Positions 56,508-64,000 of a stretch of 64,000 nt of DNA are shown here, piece by piece. The notes beneath the pieces were generated by a model. It did no database searches, had not been told where the DNA came from, and worked only from the letters and a program-made list of their open reading frames with translations. Numbering within the stretch: the stretch's first letter is position 1; the number at the start of each line of letters is the position of its first letter. The stretch lies in the NCBI GenBank assembly GCA_025666215.1, contig CP102593.1, positions 4,415,001 to 4,479,000 on the forward strand, written 5' to 3'. Made by a program: the position numbers and the translations under genes. The DNA comes from Xanthomonas campestris pv. phormiicola. Lineage in GTDB: Bacteria; Pseudomonadota; Gammaproteobacteria; Xanthomonadales; Xanthomonadaceae.

Positions 56508-57973
56508 GCAGCAAAGTCGCCATTCACTGCCTGCAGACCGGCGTTCCCGGACTCGACGCGGTCTTGGGTGGAGGATTGCCCGAATTCTCGTTCAACCTGA
56601 TCGCCGGACCGCCCGGCTGCGGCAAGACCACGCTCGCGCACCAGATGATGTTCGCGCTGGCCACGCCGGAGCGTCCGGCACTGTACTTCACCGTGCTCGG
56701 CGAGCCGCCGCTGAAGATGCTGCGCTACCAGCAGCAGTTCGACTTCTTCGACGCCGCCGCGATCAACGCCACGATCCACTTCGTCAACCTCTCCGAGGAA
56801 ACCCTGGCCGGCGATCTGGACCGGGTGCTGGCGCGCATCGTCGCCGAGGTGGAGGCGCACGGCCCATCGCTGGTGTTCGTCGATTCGTTCCGCTCGGTGG
56901 CGCTGGCCAGCACCGCCGACGGCAACCTGCACAACAACCTGCAGCGCTTCATCCAGCAACTGGGCATGATGATGACCAGCTGGCAGGCGACCACGTTCCT
57001 GATCGGCGAATACTTCGTCGAGTCCGATCCCAATCCGGTGTTCACCGTGGCCGATGGGCTGATCTGGTTGCGGCAGAGCGTGCAGCGCAACTCGATGGTG
57101 CGCAAGATGGAGATCATGAAGATGCGCGGCAAGCCGTCGCTGCCGGGACTGCACACGTTCCGCATCGACGGTTCCGGCGTGCGCGTGTTCGCGCCGGTGC
57201 CGGCGCTGCCGCTGGGCGCACCGGCGCCACAGGCCGGCGCGCGCCTGCCGATGGGCGTGCCGGAACTGGACGCGATGCTCGGCGGCGGCCTGCCGCAGGG
57301 CTATTCGCTGCTGGTGGCCGGTCCGTCCGGCTCCGGCAAGAGCCTGCTCGCCGCCGCGTTCCTGGCCGAAGGCGCGCGCCAGGGCGACAGCGGCGTGCTG
57401 GTCGCCTTCGAGCAGCAGCCGCGGCGTTCGCGCATCCCGGCGCTGGCGGCGTTGATCGACAGCGGCCAGGTCGGCGTGGTCGACAGCCGTGCGCCGGACC
57501 TGTCGATCGACGAGATCCTGCTGTTGCTGGTCGCGGAGATCGAGCGGCTCGGCGCCACCCGCGTGGTGATCGATTCGCTGTCCGCGTTCGAGCTGGCGTT
57601 GGCGCCGACGTTTCGCCAAGACTTCCGCGAATCGCTGTCGCGCATGGTGGTGGCCCTGGCCGCGACCGGCGTCACCGTGCTGATGACCTCGGAACTGGAA
57701 GACCGCTACACCGACCTGCGCTTCAGCCCGTACGGCACCGCGTTCATGACCGATGCGATCATCGTGCAGCGCTACATCGAGGTGGAAAGCCGCTTGCGCC
57801 GGGTCATGGCGGTGGTCAAGGTGCGCGCCAGCGCACACTCGGACGCGCTGCGGGAATTCCATATCGACGACACCGGCATCCGCATCGGCGCGGCGCTGCC
57901 GCAACAGGAAGGCCTGCTCGGCGGCCGGCCGATGCGCAAGTCCGGCGTGCACGACGCCCTCGACACGAGCTGA
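56504..57973 (+). CDS. KaiC-like double-domain RecA-fold ATPase
   Basis: A 489-residue protein with two KaiC domains. Domain I: TGVPGLDAVLGGGLPEFSFNLIAGPPGCGKTTLA, P-loop at residues 35-42. Domain II: MGVPELDAMLGGGLPQGYSLLVAGPSGSGKSLLA, P-loop 273-280. The usual Glu-Glu pair after strand 2 is Gly-Glu in domain I (residues 66-67) and Glu-Gln in domain II (303-304). The region corresponding to the KaiC autophosphorylation Ser-Thr reads TAFMTDAIIVQRYIE, seemingly without them. It is probably a signalling ATPase rather than a clock. It lies between a small helical protein and a GGDEF-histidine kinase. Confidence 0.88.
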   Translation: MSSKVAIHCLQTGVPGLDAVLGGGLPEFSFNLIAGPPGCGKTTLAHQMMFALATPERPALYFTVLGEPPLKMLRYQQQFDFFDAAAINATIHFVNLSEETLAGDLDRVLARIVAEVEAHGPSLVFVDSFRSVALASTADGNLHNNLQRFIQQLGMMMTSWQATTFLIGEYFVESDPNPVFTVADGLIWLRQSVQRNSMVRKMEIMKMRGKPSLPGLHTFRIDGSGVRVFAPVPALPLGAPAPQAGARLPMGVPELDAMLGGGLPQGYSLLVAGPSGSGKSLLAAAFLAEGARQGDSGVLVAFEQQPRRSRIPALAALIDSGQVGVVDSRAPDLSIDEILLLLVAEIERLGATRVVIDSLSAFELALAPTFRQDFRESLSRMVVALAATGVTVLMTSELEDRYTDLRFSPYGTAFMTDAIIVQRYIEVESRLRRVMAVVKVRASAHSDALREFHIDDTGIRIGAALPQQEGLLGGRPMRKSGVHDALDTS

Positions 57974-57979
57974 CCCAGC

Positions 57980-59581
57980 ATGCAGACGCCTCCGGAACAG
58001 CCCACCATCGATGTAGCCCGGCTCGAGCTCTCGCATCTGCGCCGCCAATCGTTGGTCGCGCGGCTGGAGTTGCACCGGCTGCAAGCGGACCTGAGCGCGC
58101 TGAAGGACCATGCGTCGCACGAGCTTGCGACCGATCTGAAAGCGGCCAACGAACGCCTGGTGTTGACCACGCTGCGCGCCCAGGCGCAGGTAGCGACCTA
58201 CGAACTGGCGCTGGAGGACGCGACGCGCCATGCCAAGCGCGACGCACTGACCGGTCTGCCGAACCGTGAACTGCTGTTCGAACGGCTCAACCAGGCCATC
58301 ACCGCGGCGCACGCGCAACATAGCCGCATCGCCGTGCTGTTCCTGGATCTGAACGAATTCAAGCAGGTCAACGACCTGCTCGGACACGCCACCGGCGATG
58401 TGTTCCTGCGCCTGGCCGCCGAACGCATCAGCAGCATCGTCGATGCGCATGTCACCGTGGCGCGCTACGGCGGCGACGAGTTCGTCGTGGTGCTGACCGG
58501 GCTGAGCACCAAGGCCTATGCCGCGGCGACGGCGACCGCGCTGATCGAGGCCTTCGCGCAGCCGGCGGTCGCCGGCGAGGACACGCTGCGGCTCGGCGTG
58601 AGCATCGGCATCAGCCTGTATCCGGACCACGCCGACAACGTCGAAGCCTTGCTGATGCATGCCGACGACGCCATGTATTGCGCCAAACGCCTGTCGACGG
58701 CGCGCTTCGAGTTCTACGATCCGCGCCTGGTCGGCGAACTGCATGCGCACCGCAACGCGTTGGGCGCCAAGACATGGGCAATCGACGCAGACCCGACCGC
58801 CTCCGCGCACGAGAGCGAACGACATGCGCAGCTGCGCCAGGCCAACGAGCACCTGGTGCTGGCCGCGTTGAGCGCGCAGGAGCTGCAGGCGGGCGCCGAG
58901 AAGGCCTACCAGCGGCAAAGCGAATTCCTGGCGTTCGTGGCGCACGAACTGCGCAATCCGCTGACCCCGATCGGCATTGCCGGATCGATGCTGGCCACCC
59001 TGCCCCCCGACAATCTGCTGCGCATGCAACGGATCATCGAGCACGAAGTCGCGCACATGGCGCGCCTGATCGGGGATCTGCTCGACCTGTCGCGGGTACG
59101 CACCGGCAAGCTGCGCTTGATCAAGGAACCGATGGACCTGCGCGAAACCGTCATGGAAGCGGTCAATGCCTGCCGTCCGGCGATGAACGCGCGCATGCAG
59201 ACACTGGCATTGAACACCCCCGAGCACGCGCTGGAGATTTCCGGCGACCGCGTGCGCCTGTCGCAGGTACTGCGCAATCTGCTCGACAACGCCTCCAAAT
59301 ACACACCCGAGCACGGCCAATTGACGCTGGAACTGCAGCAGCTCGCCGATCAGGCGCTGCTGATCGTCTCCGACACCGGCATCGGCATCTCCGCGCAAGC
59401 CCTGCCGCTGGTGTTCGAACCGTTCGTGCAGGACACGCATGCGATCGGTTTCAACAGCGGCGGCATGGGCATCGGATTGACCGTGGTGCGCGAGATCGTG
59501 ACCGCACACGGCGGCACGGTGGTCGCCAGCAGCGCCGGACTGGATCACGGCAGCGCGTTCAGCGTGTCGCTGCCGCTGTAG
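57980..59581 (+). CDS. GGDEF diguanylate cyclase fused to a histidine kinase
   Basis: A 533-residue soluble protein. Residues 10-85 look like a coiled coil. The GGDEF domain (about 85-250) has DALTGLPNRELLFERL, Mg-binding Asp in VLFLDLNEFKQVND and an intact catalytic GGDEF at 164-168. No inhibitory RxxD site is seen five residues upstream. A second helical linker leads to HisKA with the H-box SEFLAFVAHELRNPLTP (His322) and HATPase (LSQVLRNLLDNASKY, VSDTGIGIS, GMGIGLTVVREIVTAHGG). It starts 6 nt after the KaiC-like stop and so is co-transcribed. It may convert the ATPase state into c-di-GMP or phosphorelay output (inference). Confidence 0.9.
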   Translation: MQTPPEQPTIDVARLELSHLRRQSLVARLELHRLQADLSALKDHASHELATDLKAANERLVLTTLRAQAQVATYELALEDATRHAKRDALTGLPNRELLFERLNQAITAAHAQHSRIAVLFLDLNEFKQVNDLLGHATGDVFLRLAAERISSIVDAHVTVARYGGDEFVVVLTGLSTKAYAAATATALIEAFAQPAVAGEDTLRLGVSIGISLYPDHADNVEALLMHADDAMYCAKRLSTARFEFYDPRLVGELHAHRNALGAKTWAIDADPTASAHESERHAQLRQANEHLVLAALSAQELQAGAEKAYQRQSEFLAFVAHELRNPLTPIGIAGSMLATLPPDNLLRMQRIIEHEVAHMARLIGDLLDLSRVRTGKLRLIKEPMDLRETVMEAVNACRPAMNARMQTLALNTPEHALEISGDRVRLSQVLRNLLDNASKYTPEHGQLTLELQQLADQALLIVSDTGIGISAQALPLVFEPFVQDTHAIGFNSGGMGIGLTVVREIVTAHGGTVVASSAGLDHGSAFSVSLPL

Positions 59582-59692
59582 CCGACACGCACGCGGCGCA
59601 GCATCGCTGCACACACGATGACGACGCGATCTTGGCCGTGCCTTTACCCACCGACGTGCAAGGTGTTCCTTCCCCCGAAGCAGGACACCGCC

Positions 59693-60559
59693 ATGCCGGT
59701 TCCAAACTATCCCTACCCGCCCTTCAAGACGCAGCAGCAGTCGTTCCCCGGCCTGACCGACAAGATGGATCCGAAGCCGGACCACGGCGAGGACAGCTAC
59801 CTCGGCCACGGCCTGCTGCAGGGCAAGCGCACGCTGATCACCGGCGGCGACAGCGGCATCGGCGCGGCGGTGGCCATCGCCTATGCGCGCGAAGGCGCCG
59901 ATGTGGCCATCGCCTATCTGCCGAGCGAGCAACACGACGCCGAGCGTATCGGCAAGCTCATCGAAGCCGCCGGCGTGCGCGTGCTGCTGCAGCCCTGCGA
60001 CGTCAGCGACCGCGCGCAGGCACAGGCATTGATCGCAACCGTGGCCGAACGTTTCGGCGGGCTCGACGTGCTGGTCAACAACGCCGCCTACCAGCGTTAC
60101 TTCCACAGTTTCGAGGAGATCACCCTCGACGAGTGGGAGAAGACCTTCGCCACCAACGTGCACGCGCCGTTCCACCTGGTGCAGCTGGCGGTGCCGCATA
60201 TGCCCGAAGGCGGTTCGATCATCAACACCGCCTCGGTCAACTCGAAGAAGCCGACCCCGAACATCCTGCCCTATTCCAGCACCAAGGGCGCGGTCGCCAA
60301 CCTGACCATCGGCCTGGCCGGCTTGCTCGCCGACAAGAAGATCCGGGTCAACGCGGTATTGCCCGGTCCGATCTGGACCCCGTTCATTCCCGCCGGCATG
60401 GACGAAGAGTCGGTGAAGGAGTTCGGCTCGCAGACCCCGTTCGGCCGCCCAGGACAACCGGCGGAACTGGCCTCGGCCTATGTGCTGCTCGCCGCCGATA
60501 CCTCCAGCTACACCTCCGGCACCCTGCTCACCATTGCCGGCGGCGCGGTCACGTTGTAG
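59693..60559 (+). CDS. YghA-like short-chain dehydrogenase/reductase
   Basis: The 288-residue protein has the N-terminal extension typical of YghA/general-stress SDRs (YPYPPFKTQQQSFPGLTDKMDPKPDHGEDSY), then LITGGDSGIGAAVAIAYAREGADVAIAYLP, NNAAYQ, the catalytic Ser region NTASVNSKK, YSSTKGAVANLTIGLA and the C-terminal GPIWTPFIPAGM. It is probably an NADP-dependent reductase of the stress-induced group. The ATG at 59693 starts at the family's N-terminus. It follows the GGDEF-kinase gene by 111 bases. Confidence 0.92.
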   Translation: MPVPNYPYPPFKTQQQSFPGLTDKMDPKPDHGEDSYLGHGLLQGKRTLITGGDSGIGAAVAIAYAREGADVAIAYLPSEQHDAERIGKLIEAAGVRVLLQPCDVSDRAQAQALIATVAERFGGLDVLVNNAAYQRYFHSFEEITLDEWEKTFATNVHAPFHLVQLAVPHMPEGGSIINTASVNSKKPTPNILPYSSTKGAVANLTIGLAGLLADKKIRVNAVLPGPIWTPFIPAGMDEESVKEFGSQTPFGRPGQPAELASAYVLLAADTSSYTSGTLLTIAGGAVTL

Positions 60560-61015
60560 CCGCGGCAGCGCGGCCGGCCGATTGCCGCGACAGCGGCGAT
60601 CCCTGGCCGCTATCGTCATTGCGAAGCCGCCGCACCGGCGGTTTCGCCTCGCTGCGCAGAATCCCCGCGTAGCACACCCTGGAAAAAAGCGGCCACGCCA
60701 GCGCGGTTACGCGCGTCCATGCGCACCGCGCACGTCAGCATGCACACAAACGGCGAAACCGCGCTGCGGCGCGCGATGTTTCCGCGGTGCCGAAGAGGCG
60801 TCTTCCTCCGGCATCGGCCACCACGACCGTGGTGGCGCCCATTGCCGCGTTCAGCGTTTTCCAGGCCGCACCCCCATGCGGACGCTCATCGCAAAGCATT
60901 CACCCTGCATTGCATTCGCGCTAACGCGGCGAGGTCTAGCGTGGGGCCTCAGCAGGGGAATACGGCAGACGCTTGTCGCAGCGAACGCGCGGCGCCCTCA
61001 TCTGGAGACACGTTC
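60560..61015. other. 456-bp stretch with a hairpin, otherwise no gene recognised
   Basis: A stem-loop at 60621-60647 (arms GCGAAGCCGCC and GGCGGTTTCGC, loop of 5) follows the SDR stop by about 60 bases; it lacks a T-run. The rest must contain the promoter of the yciE-like gene. A GGAGA ribosome-binding site lies at about 61001-61005. No other coding sequence was convincing. Confidence 0.4.
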
Positions 61016-61528
61016 ATGGCCCGAAGCAACACCGAGCGCTTGTTGAAATGGCTGCAGGACGCTTACGCAATGGAACGGGAAGCGAACACGATGCTGACCG
61101 CCACCGCAGGCCGCCTGGAGCACTATCCGGAGCTCAAGGCGCGCATCCAGCAGCACATCGCCGAGACCCGCGACCAGTCCGAGCAGGTGAAGCGCTGCAT
61201 CGAACTGCTCGATGGCTCGGTGCCCACGCTCAAGGGCGCCGTGGCCAGCGTGCTGGCGACGCTGCATGCCGCCGGCAATTCGATGATGAGCGACGAAGTG
61301 GCCAAGAGCCTGGGCATCAGCTATGCCTTCGAACACATGGAGGTGGCCGCGTATCGCGCGCTGGTCATCGCCGCCAAGGAAGCCGAGCAAGCGCAGATCG
61401 CGCGGATCTGCGCGGCCATTCTCGACCAGGAGATCGCCATGGCCGAGTGGCTGATCGAACACCAGGAGGCCACGATACTGGCCTTCCTGAAACGCGAGCG
61501 AACCGAAGGCCGGACCGCCAAACACTAG
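61016..61528 (+). CDS. YciE-like DUF892 ferritin-like protein
   Basis: A 170-residue four-helix protein of the DUF892 (YciE/YciF) group. NTERLLKWLQDAYAMEREANTML begins helix 1; Glu/His pairs in the four helices (for example EREAN, QHIAETRDQS, AFEHMEVAAYRAL and LDQEIAMAEWLIEHQE) look like di-iron ligands. YciE and YciF are stress-induced, RpoS-controlled proteins in enterobacteria. Here it is followed by the YciF-like gene 70 bases downstream. A GGAGA ribosome-binding site supports the ATG. Confidence 0.88.
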   Translation: MARSNTERLLKWLQDAYAMEREANTMLTATAGRLEHYPELKARIQQHIAETRDQSEQVKRCIELLDGSVPTLKGAVASVLATLHAAGNSMMSDEVAKSLGISYAFEHMEVAAYRALVIAAKEAEQAQIARICAAILDQEIAMAEWLIEHQEATILAFLKRERTEGRTAKH

Positions 61529-61598
61529 GCGGCCGGGCAGGACCGTTGCACGCACCATCCCGCACGCCCTCATCACCCAACCACGGAGATCCATCGAC

Positions 61599-62105
61599 AT
61601 GGCCATCAAGACCATCGACGACCTGTTCCTGCACGAACTGTCCGACATCTACAGCGCGGAGAAGCAACTGTCCAAGGCATTGCCGAAGCTCGCCCGCGCA
61701 TCCACCGATCCGGCGCTGCGCGCGGCGTTCGAGACGCATCTGGAAGAAACCCAGGGCCAGATCGAGCGCATCGACCAGATCGTGGAGAAGCTCGAGCTGC
61801 GCCTGAAGCGCATCAAGTGCGCGGCGATGGAAGGCCTGGTGGAGGAAGGCAAGGAAGTGATCGAATCGATCGAGGCCGGCCCGGTGCGCGATGCCGCGCT
61901 GATCGGCGGTGCGCAGAAGGTCGAGCACTACGAGATCGCCTCCTACGGCACGCTGGCGGCGATGGCCAAACAGCTGGGCAAGGCCGATGCGCTCAAGCTG
62001 CTGCTGGAGACGCTGCAGGAAGAGAAGTCCACCGACGAAAAGCTGACCCTGCTCGCCGAGCAAGGCGGCAACCAGGCGGCCGCGCAGAAGCGCAAGGCCG
62101 CCTGA
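61599..62105 (+). CDS. YciF-like DUF892 ferritin-like protein
   Basis: The 168-residue protein starts MAIKTIDDLFLHELSDIYSAEKQLSKALPKLA, the YciF hallmark, and keeps Glu/His positions in four helices (HELSDIYSAEKQ, FETHLEETQGQIERI, VEHYEIASYGTLAAMA and LLETLQEEKSTDEKL). Di-iron ferritin-like fold; its role in stress tolerance is not settled. A GGAGA ribosome-binding site precedes the start. A strong GC hairpin follows the stop. Confidence 0.92.
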   Translation: MAIKTIDDLFLHELSDIYSAEKQLSKALPKLARASTDPALRAAFETHLEETQGQIERIDQIVEKLELRLKRIKCAAMEGLVEEGKEVIESIEAGPVRDAALIGGAQKVEHYEIASYGTLAAMAKQLGKADALKLLLETLQEEKSTDEKLTLLAEQGGNQAAAQKRKAA

Positions 62106-62113
62106 TCGCCCCA

Positions 62114-62140
62114 CCGCGGCGCCGATTCCCGGCGCCGCGG
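62114..62140 (+). terminator. GC-rich stem-loop after the yciF-like gene
   Basis: Arms 62114-62124 (CCGCGGCGCCG) and 62130-62140 (CGGCGCCGCGG) form a perfect 11-bp stem with a 5-base loop, 9 bases after the stop. There is no T-run, so it may be an mRNA-stabilising hairpin or a weak terminator. Confidence 0.45.
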
Positions 62141-62217
62141 CTCCTGGACGCCGCCACCGGCAGCATGCCGAATCGCTCCTGGGCCTGGGCATTTTTGCAA
62201 AGGCATGCAGCAAACCG

Positions 62218-62787
62218 ATGAGACGTTTCGTACAGGCCTTCGGCATCGGGGACGCCCTGCCCGCGCAGTTGGACCCACCACTGCGTGCGGGGCTTGCGGC
62301 CTATCCTGACCACTACACCCTGGGCAAGGGCGACGTCGCCACGGCGCTGGTCTGCCGCGATGGGGCCGCCCAGGCGGAGCGCCTGCAATGGAGCATCGTG
62401 CCGCGCTGGTCGAAGACGCCGGACACGCCCTACACCACCGTCACCGCGCGGCTGGAGCGCGCAGCGCGCAGTCGCATCTTCGCTGCGCCGTGGAAGAGCC
62501 AGCACTGCGTGATCCCGCTGTCCGGCGACTGCAAATGGGACCACAGCCGAAAGCCGGCGCAGCCGTATTACATCCACCACGCCGAGGGCGAAGTGCTGTT
62601 GGCAGCCGGATTGTGGGAGCGCGGCGAACCGGCCTTGCTCAGCTTCAGCGTGCTGACCCATGCCAACGCCGCGATTCCCCCGCCGCTGACCGCGGATGGA
62701 CCGATCTTCCTGAGCGGCGAGCGTTGCCGCAGCTGGCTGCGCGGGCCGCGCCTGTTCCCCACGGCGTTGCTGGCGCGGGCACCGTAA
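62218..62787 (+). CDS. SRAP (YedK/HMCES-like) protein, degenerate and interrupted by a stop
   Basis: The 189-residue product resembles SOS-response-associated peptidases, which crosslink to abasic sites through Cys2. It starts MRRFVQAF instead of MCGRF, so Cys2 is missing; the catalytic Glu motif GFYEW reads SGDCKWDH; and the active His region (HxRMP) is absent. Other family blocks are kept: QWSIVPRWSKTPDTPYTTVTARLE, AAPWKSQHCVIPLSGD, AAGLWERGEPALLSFSVLTH. The frame is broken by TAA at 62785-62787, after which the same frame continues with recognisable family sequence to 62925. Confidence 0.75.
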   Translation: MRRFVQAFGIGDALPAQLDPPLRAGLAAYPDHYTLGKGDVATALVCRDGAAQAERLQWSIVPRWSKTPDTPYTTVTARLERAARSRIFAAPWKSQHCVIPLSGDCKWDHSRKPAQPYYIHHAEGEVLLAAGLWERGEPALLSFSVLTHANAAIPPPLTADGPIFLSGERCRSWLRGPRLFPTALLARAP

Positions 62788-62925
62788 CCGCGGCTGCTGG
62801 CCTATCCGGTGTCGTCGGCCTACCAGCGCCGCGAGCGCAACGACCACACCTTGCTGGAGCCGGTGGACGCCGCTGCCGCGGCGCACGATGGCGGCGATGC
62901 GGAAGAGGAAGAGGACGACGCGTGA
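62788..62925 (+). pseudogene. C-terminal remainder of the SRAP gene after an in-frame stop
   Basis: In the same frame as the preceding gene, and directly after its TAA, the sequence reads PRLLAYPVSSAYQRRERNDH, then TLLEPVDAAAAAHDGG and an acidic tail DAEEEEDDA before TGA at 62923-62925. YPVSSAYxxRxND and LLEPV match the end of SRAP proteins. The intact ancestor would have had about 235 residues. Either a nonsense mutation or a sequencing error explains the TAA. Confidence 0.75.
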
Positions 62926-62991
62926 CACGCGCGGCGTGGCGTGCTGCCCGCCGCGCCGGCGTCCATTGCGCTTGGCCACTGTGCAGAAACG

Positions 62992-63025
62992 ACGACGCCG
63001 ATGCATTGCGGCATCGGCGTCGTTT
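62992..63025. terminator. bidirectional rho-independent terminator
   Basis: Arms 62992-63004 (ACGACGCCGATGC) and 63011-63023 (GCATCGGCGTCGT) form a perfect 13-bp stem with a 6-base loop. It is followed by TTTC on the plus strand and, read from the other side, by a short T-run as well. It lies between the SRAP remnant (+) and the chemoreceptor (-), which converge here. Confidence 0.8.
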
Positions 63026-63062
63026 CAGGCCACGCGTCGGTTGCCGCCGCCGTGGCGCGGAC

Positions 63063-64000
63063 TCAGAACTCTTCCCACTCCGAGCTTTCCACCAGCGCGC
63101 CGCCGGGCTTGCTCCGCGCCAGCGGGCGTGCAGCCGGCGCCGGCGCTTTCTTGACCGGCGCACGCGCGGCGGCGACCGCGCGGACCGGGGCCTGGACCGC
63201 CGCCGGCCTGGGCGCGAGCGCGGCCACCGGCCGGGCGGCGCCGGCGAGGCGGAACACCGCCACCGCGCGGGTCAGGTCCGAGGCCTGGTCTTCCATGCTC
63301 TTCGCCGCCGCGGTGGCTTCCTCCACCAGCGCCGCGTTCTGCTGGGTGGTCTCGTCCAGCTGCATCACCGTCTTGCTGACCTGCTCGATGCCCGAACTCT
63401 GCTCGGCGCTGGCCGCGGAGATCTCGGCCATGATGTCGGTGACCCGCTTCACCGAGGTCACCACCTCGGCCATGGTGGTGCCGGCACGCGCGACCAGGGT
63501 CGACCCCTGCTCCACTTCCTGCACCGAGTCGGAGATCAGGGTCTTGATCTCCTTGGCCGCCGCCGCCGAACGCTGCGCCAGCGAGCGTACCTCGCTGGCC
63601 ACCACCGCGAAGCCGCGGCCCTGCTCGCCGGCACGCGCGGCTTCCACCGCGGCGTTCAACGCCAGGATGTTGGTCTGGAAGGCGATGCCGTCGATGACGC
63701 CGATGATGTCGGCGATGCGCGCGGAGGCGGCGCTGATCGAGGCCATCGTGGTGACCACGTCCTCGACCACGCGGCCGCCGCTCTCGGCCACTTCGCCGGC
63801 GCCCAGCACCAACTGGTTGGCCTGGCGCGCGCTGTCGGCGTTCTGCTTGACCGTGGAGGTCAGCTCTTCCATCGACGCGGCGGTCTCTTCCAGGCTCGCC
63901 GCCTGCTGCTCGGTGCGCACCGACAGATCGCTGTTGCCGCTGGCGATCTCGCCGGCCGCGGTGTTGATCGACTCGGCCGAACGCTGGATGCCTTGCACGA
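63063..64000 (-). CDS. methyl-accepting chemotaxis protein, C-terminal part (gene continues past the window)
   Basis: The visible 312 residues are the cytoplasmic signalling half of a chemoreceptor. [34 protein letters not shown] is the methylation-helix region, the hairpin tip is [46 protein letters not shown], which contacts CheA and CheW, and a second methylation helix follows. A long Ala/Pro/Lys-rich tail (about 60 residues) ends EWEEF, which fits the C-terminal pentapeptide that tethers CheR/CheB. The sensor and membrane parts lie beyond position 64000. Confidence 0.95.
   Translation of the reverse strand, partial: VQGIQRSAESINTAAGEIASGNSDLSVRTEQQAASLEETAASMEELTSTVKQNADSARQANQLVLGAGEVAESGGRVVEDVVTTMASISAASARIADIIGVIDGIAFQTNILALNAAVEAARAGEQGRGFAVVASEVRSLAQRSAAAAKEIKTLISDSVQEVEQGSTLVARAGTTMAEVVTSVKRVTDIMAEISAASAEQSSGIEQVSKTVMQLDETTQQNAALVEEATAAAKSMEDQASDLTRAVAVFRLAGAARPVAALAPRPAAVQAPVRAVAAARAPVKKAPAPAARPLARSKPGGALVESSEWEEF

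Noticed and set aside
56399..60619. A 1406-codon open frame on the minus strand opposite the KaiC-like operon, GGDEF-kinase and SDR genes
   Set aside because: It is a GC-driven antisense frame: no domain motifs, His/Gln/Arg/Ala-biased composition, and the plus strand carries clear domains over the same span.
60621..60647. Rho-independent terminator after the YghA-like SDR
   Set aside because: A stem is present but there is no T-run on either strand, so it is mentioned only within the intergenic entry.

Overview
The window is about 69-70% GC and reads as chromosomal backbone of a Xanthomonas-like gammaproteobacterium (Xanthomonadaceae). The evidence is the conserved run lptM-dapF-DUF484-xerC followed by hslV-hslU, the glgA-glgB-treZ-malQ-treY-glgX cluster, the opgH (hrpM) gene, and two families of intergenic repeats: palindromes built on TGTGGGAGCGACTTCAGTCG and tracts built on GGGATTGGGGATTCG. 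No rRNA, tRNA or CRISPR array was seen. Assignments rest on reading protein motifs by eye; no database search was possible.

Layout. 1-3.7 kb: ubiE (-), a fungal-type cytosine deaminase (+), a lone ATP-synthase-epsilon-like protein (+) and a secreted DUF2252 protein (+). 4.1-9.7 kb: hslU, hslV, a DUF3079 protein, xerC, DUF484, dapF, lptM and a DUF454 protein, all on the minus strand, the lptM-to-xerC genes overlapping by a few bases. 9.7-17.3 kb: palindromic repeats and an IS110 remnant, oligopeptidase B (-), a PLP aminotransferase (+), a complete IS5-type element with a frameshifted transposase, a small secreted protein (-) and prolyl oligopeptidase (-). 17.3-23.9 kb: lipocalin, HxlR-type and WYL-type regulators, a DUF481 outer-membrane protein, hemC-algR and a carboxylesterase. 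23.9-28.7 kb: opgH and a divergent PAS histidine kinase / receiver pair. 28.9-41.6 kb: the glycogen/trehalose operon. 42.2-46.3 kb: a truncated CysG, an MFS transporter and two related proteins built from a repeated domain. 46.8-51.3 kb: poxB, a histidine kinase and a sigma54-type response regulator on one strand. 51.8-55.8 kb: an SDR, a fatty-acid desaturase with its ferredoxin-type reductase, and a divergent FabR-like repressor with a clear palindromic operator. 56.0-62.9 kb: a three-gene operon (small helical protein, double-domain KaiC-like ATPase, GGDEF-histidine kinase fusion) followed by a stress-type SDR, the YciE/YciF ferritin-like pair and a degenerate SRAP protein. The window closes inside a chemoreceptor gene.

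How genes work together. GlgA and GlgB build glycogen; GlgX and MalQ trim and rearrange it; TreY and TreZ turn malto-oligosaccharides into trehalose, so one operon can switch between storage and osmoprotectant. The desaturase, reductase and FabR-like protein form a self-contained membrane-fluidity unit. LptM, DapF, DUF484 and XerC form the well-known conserved operon.

The best candidate for a little-described system is the KaiC-like operon at 56.0-59.6 kb. Other points of note are a repeated-domain protein pair at 44.7-46.3 kb, six genes whose -10-like hexamer lies only 6-7 nt from the start codon (probable leaderless mRNAs), an intergenic repeat that encodes the N-terminus of XerC, and an in-frame stop in the SRAP gene.
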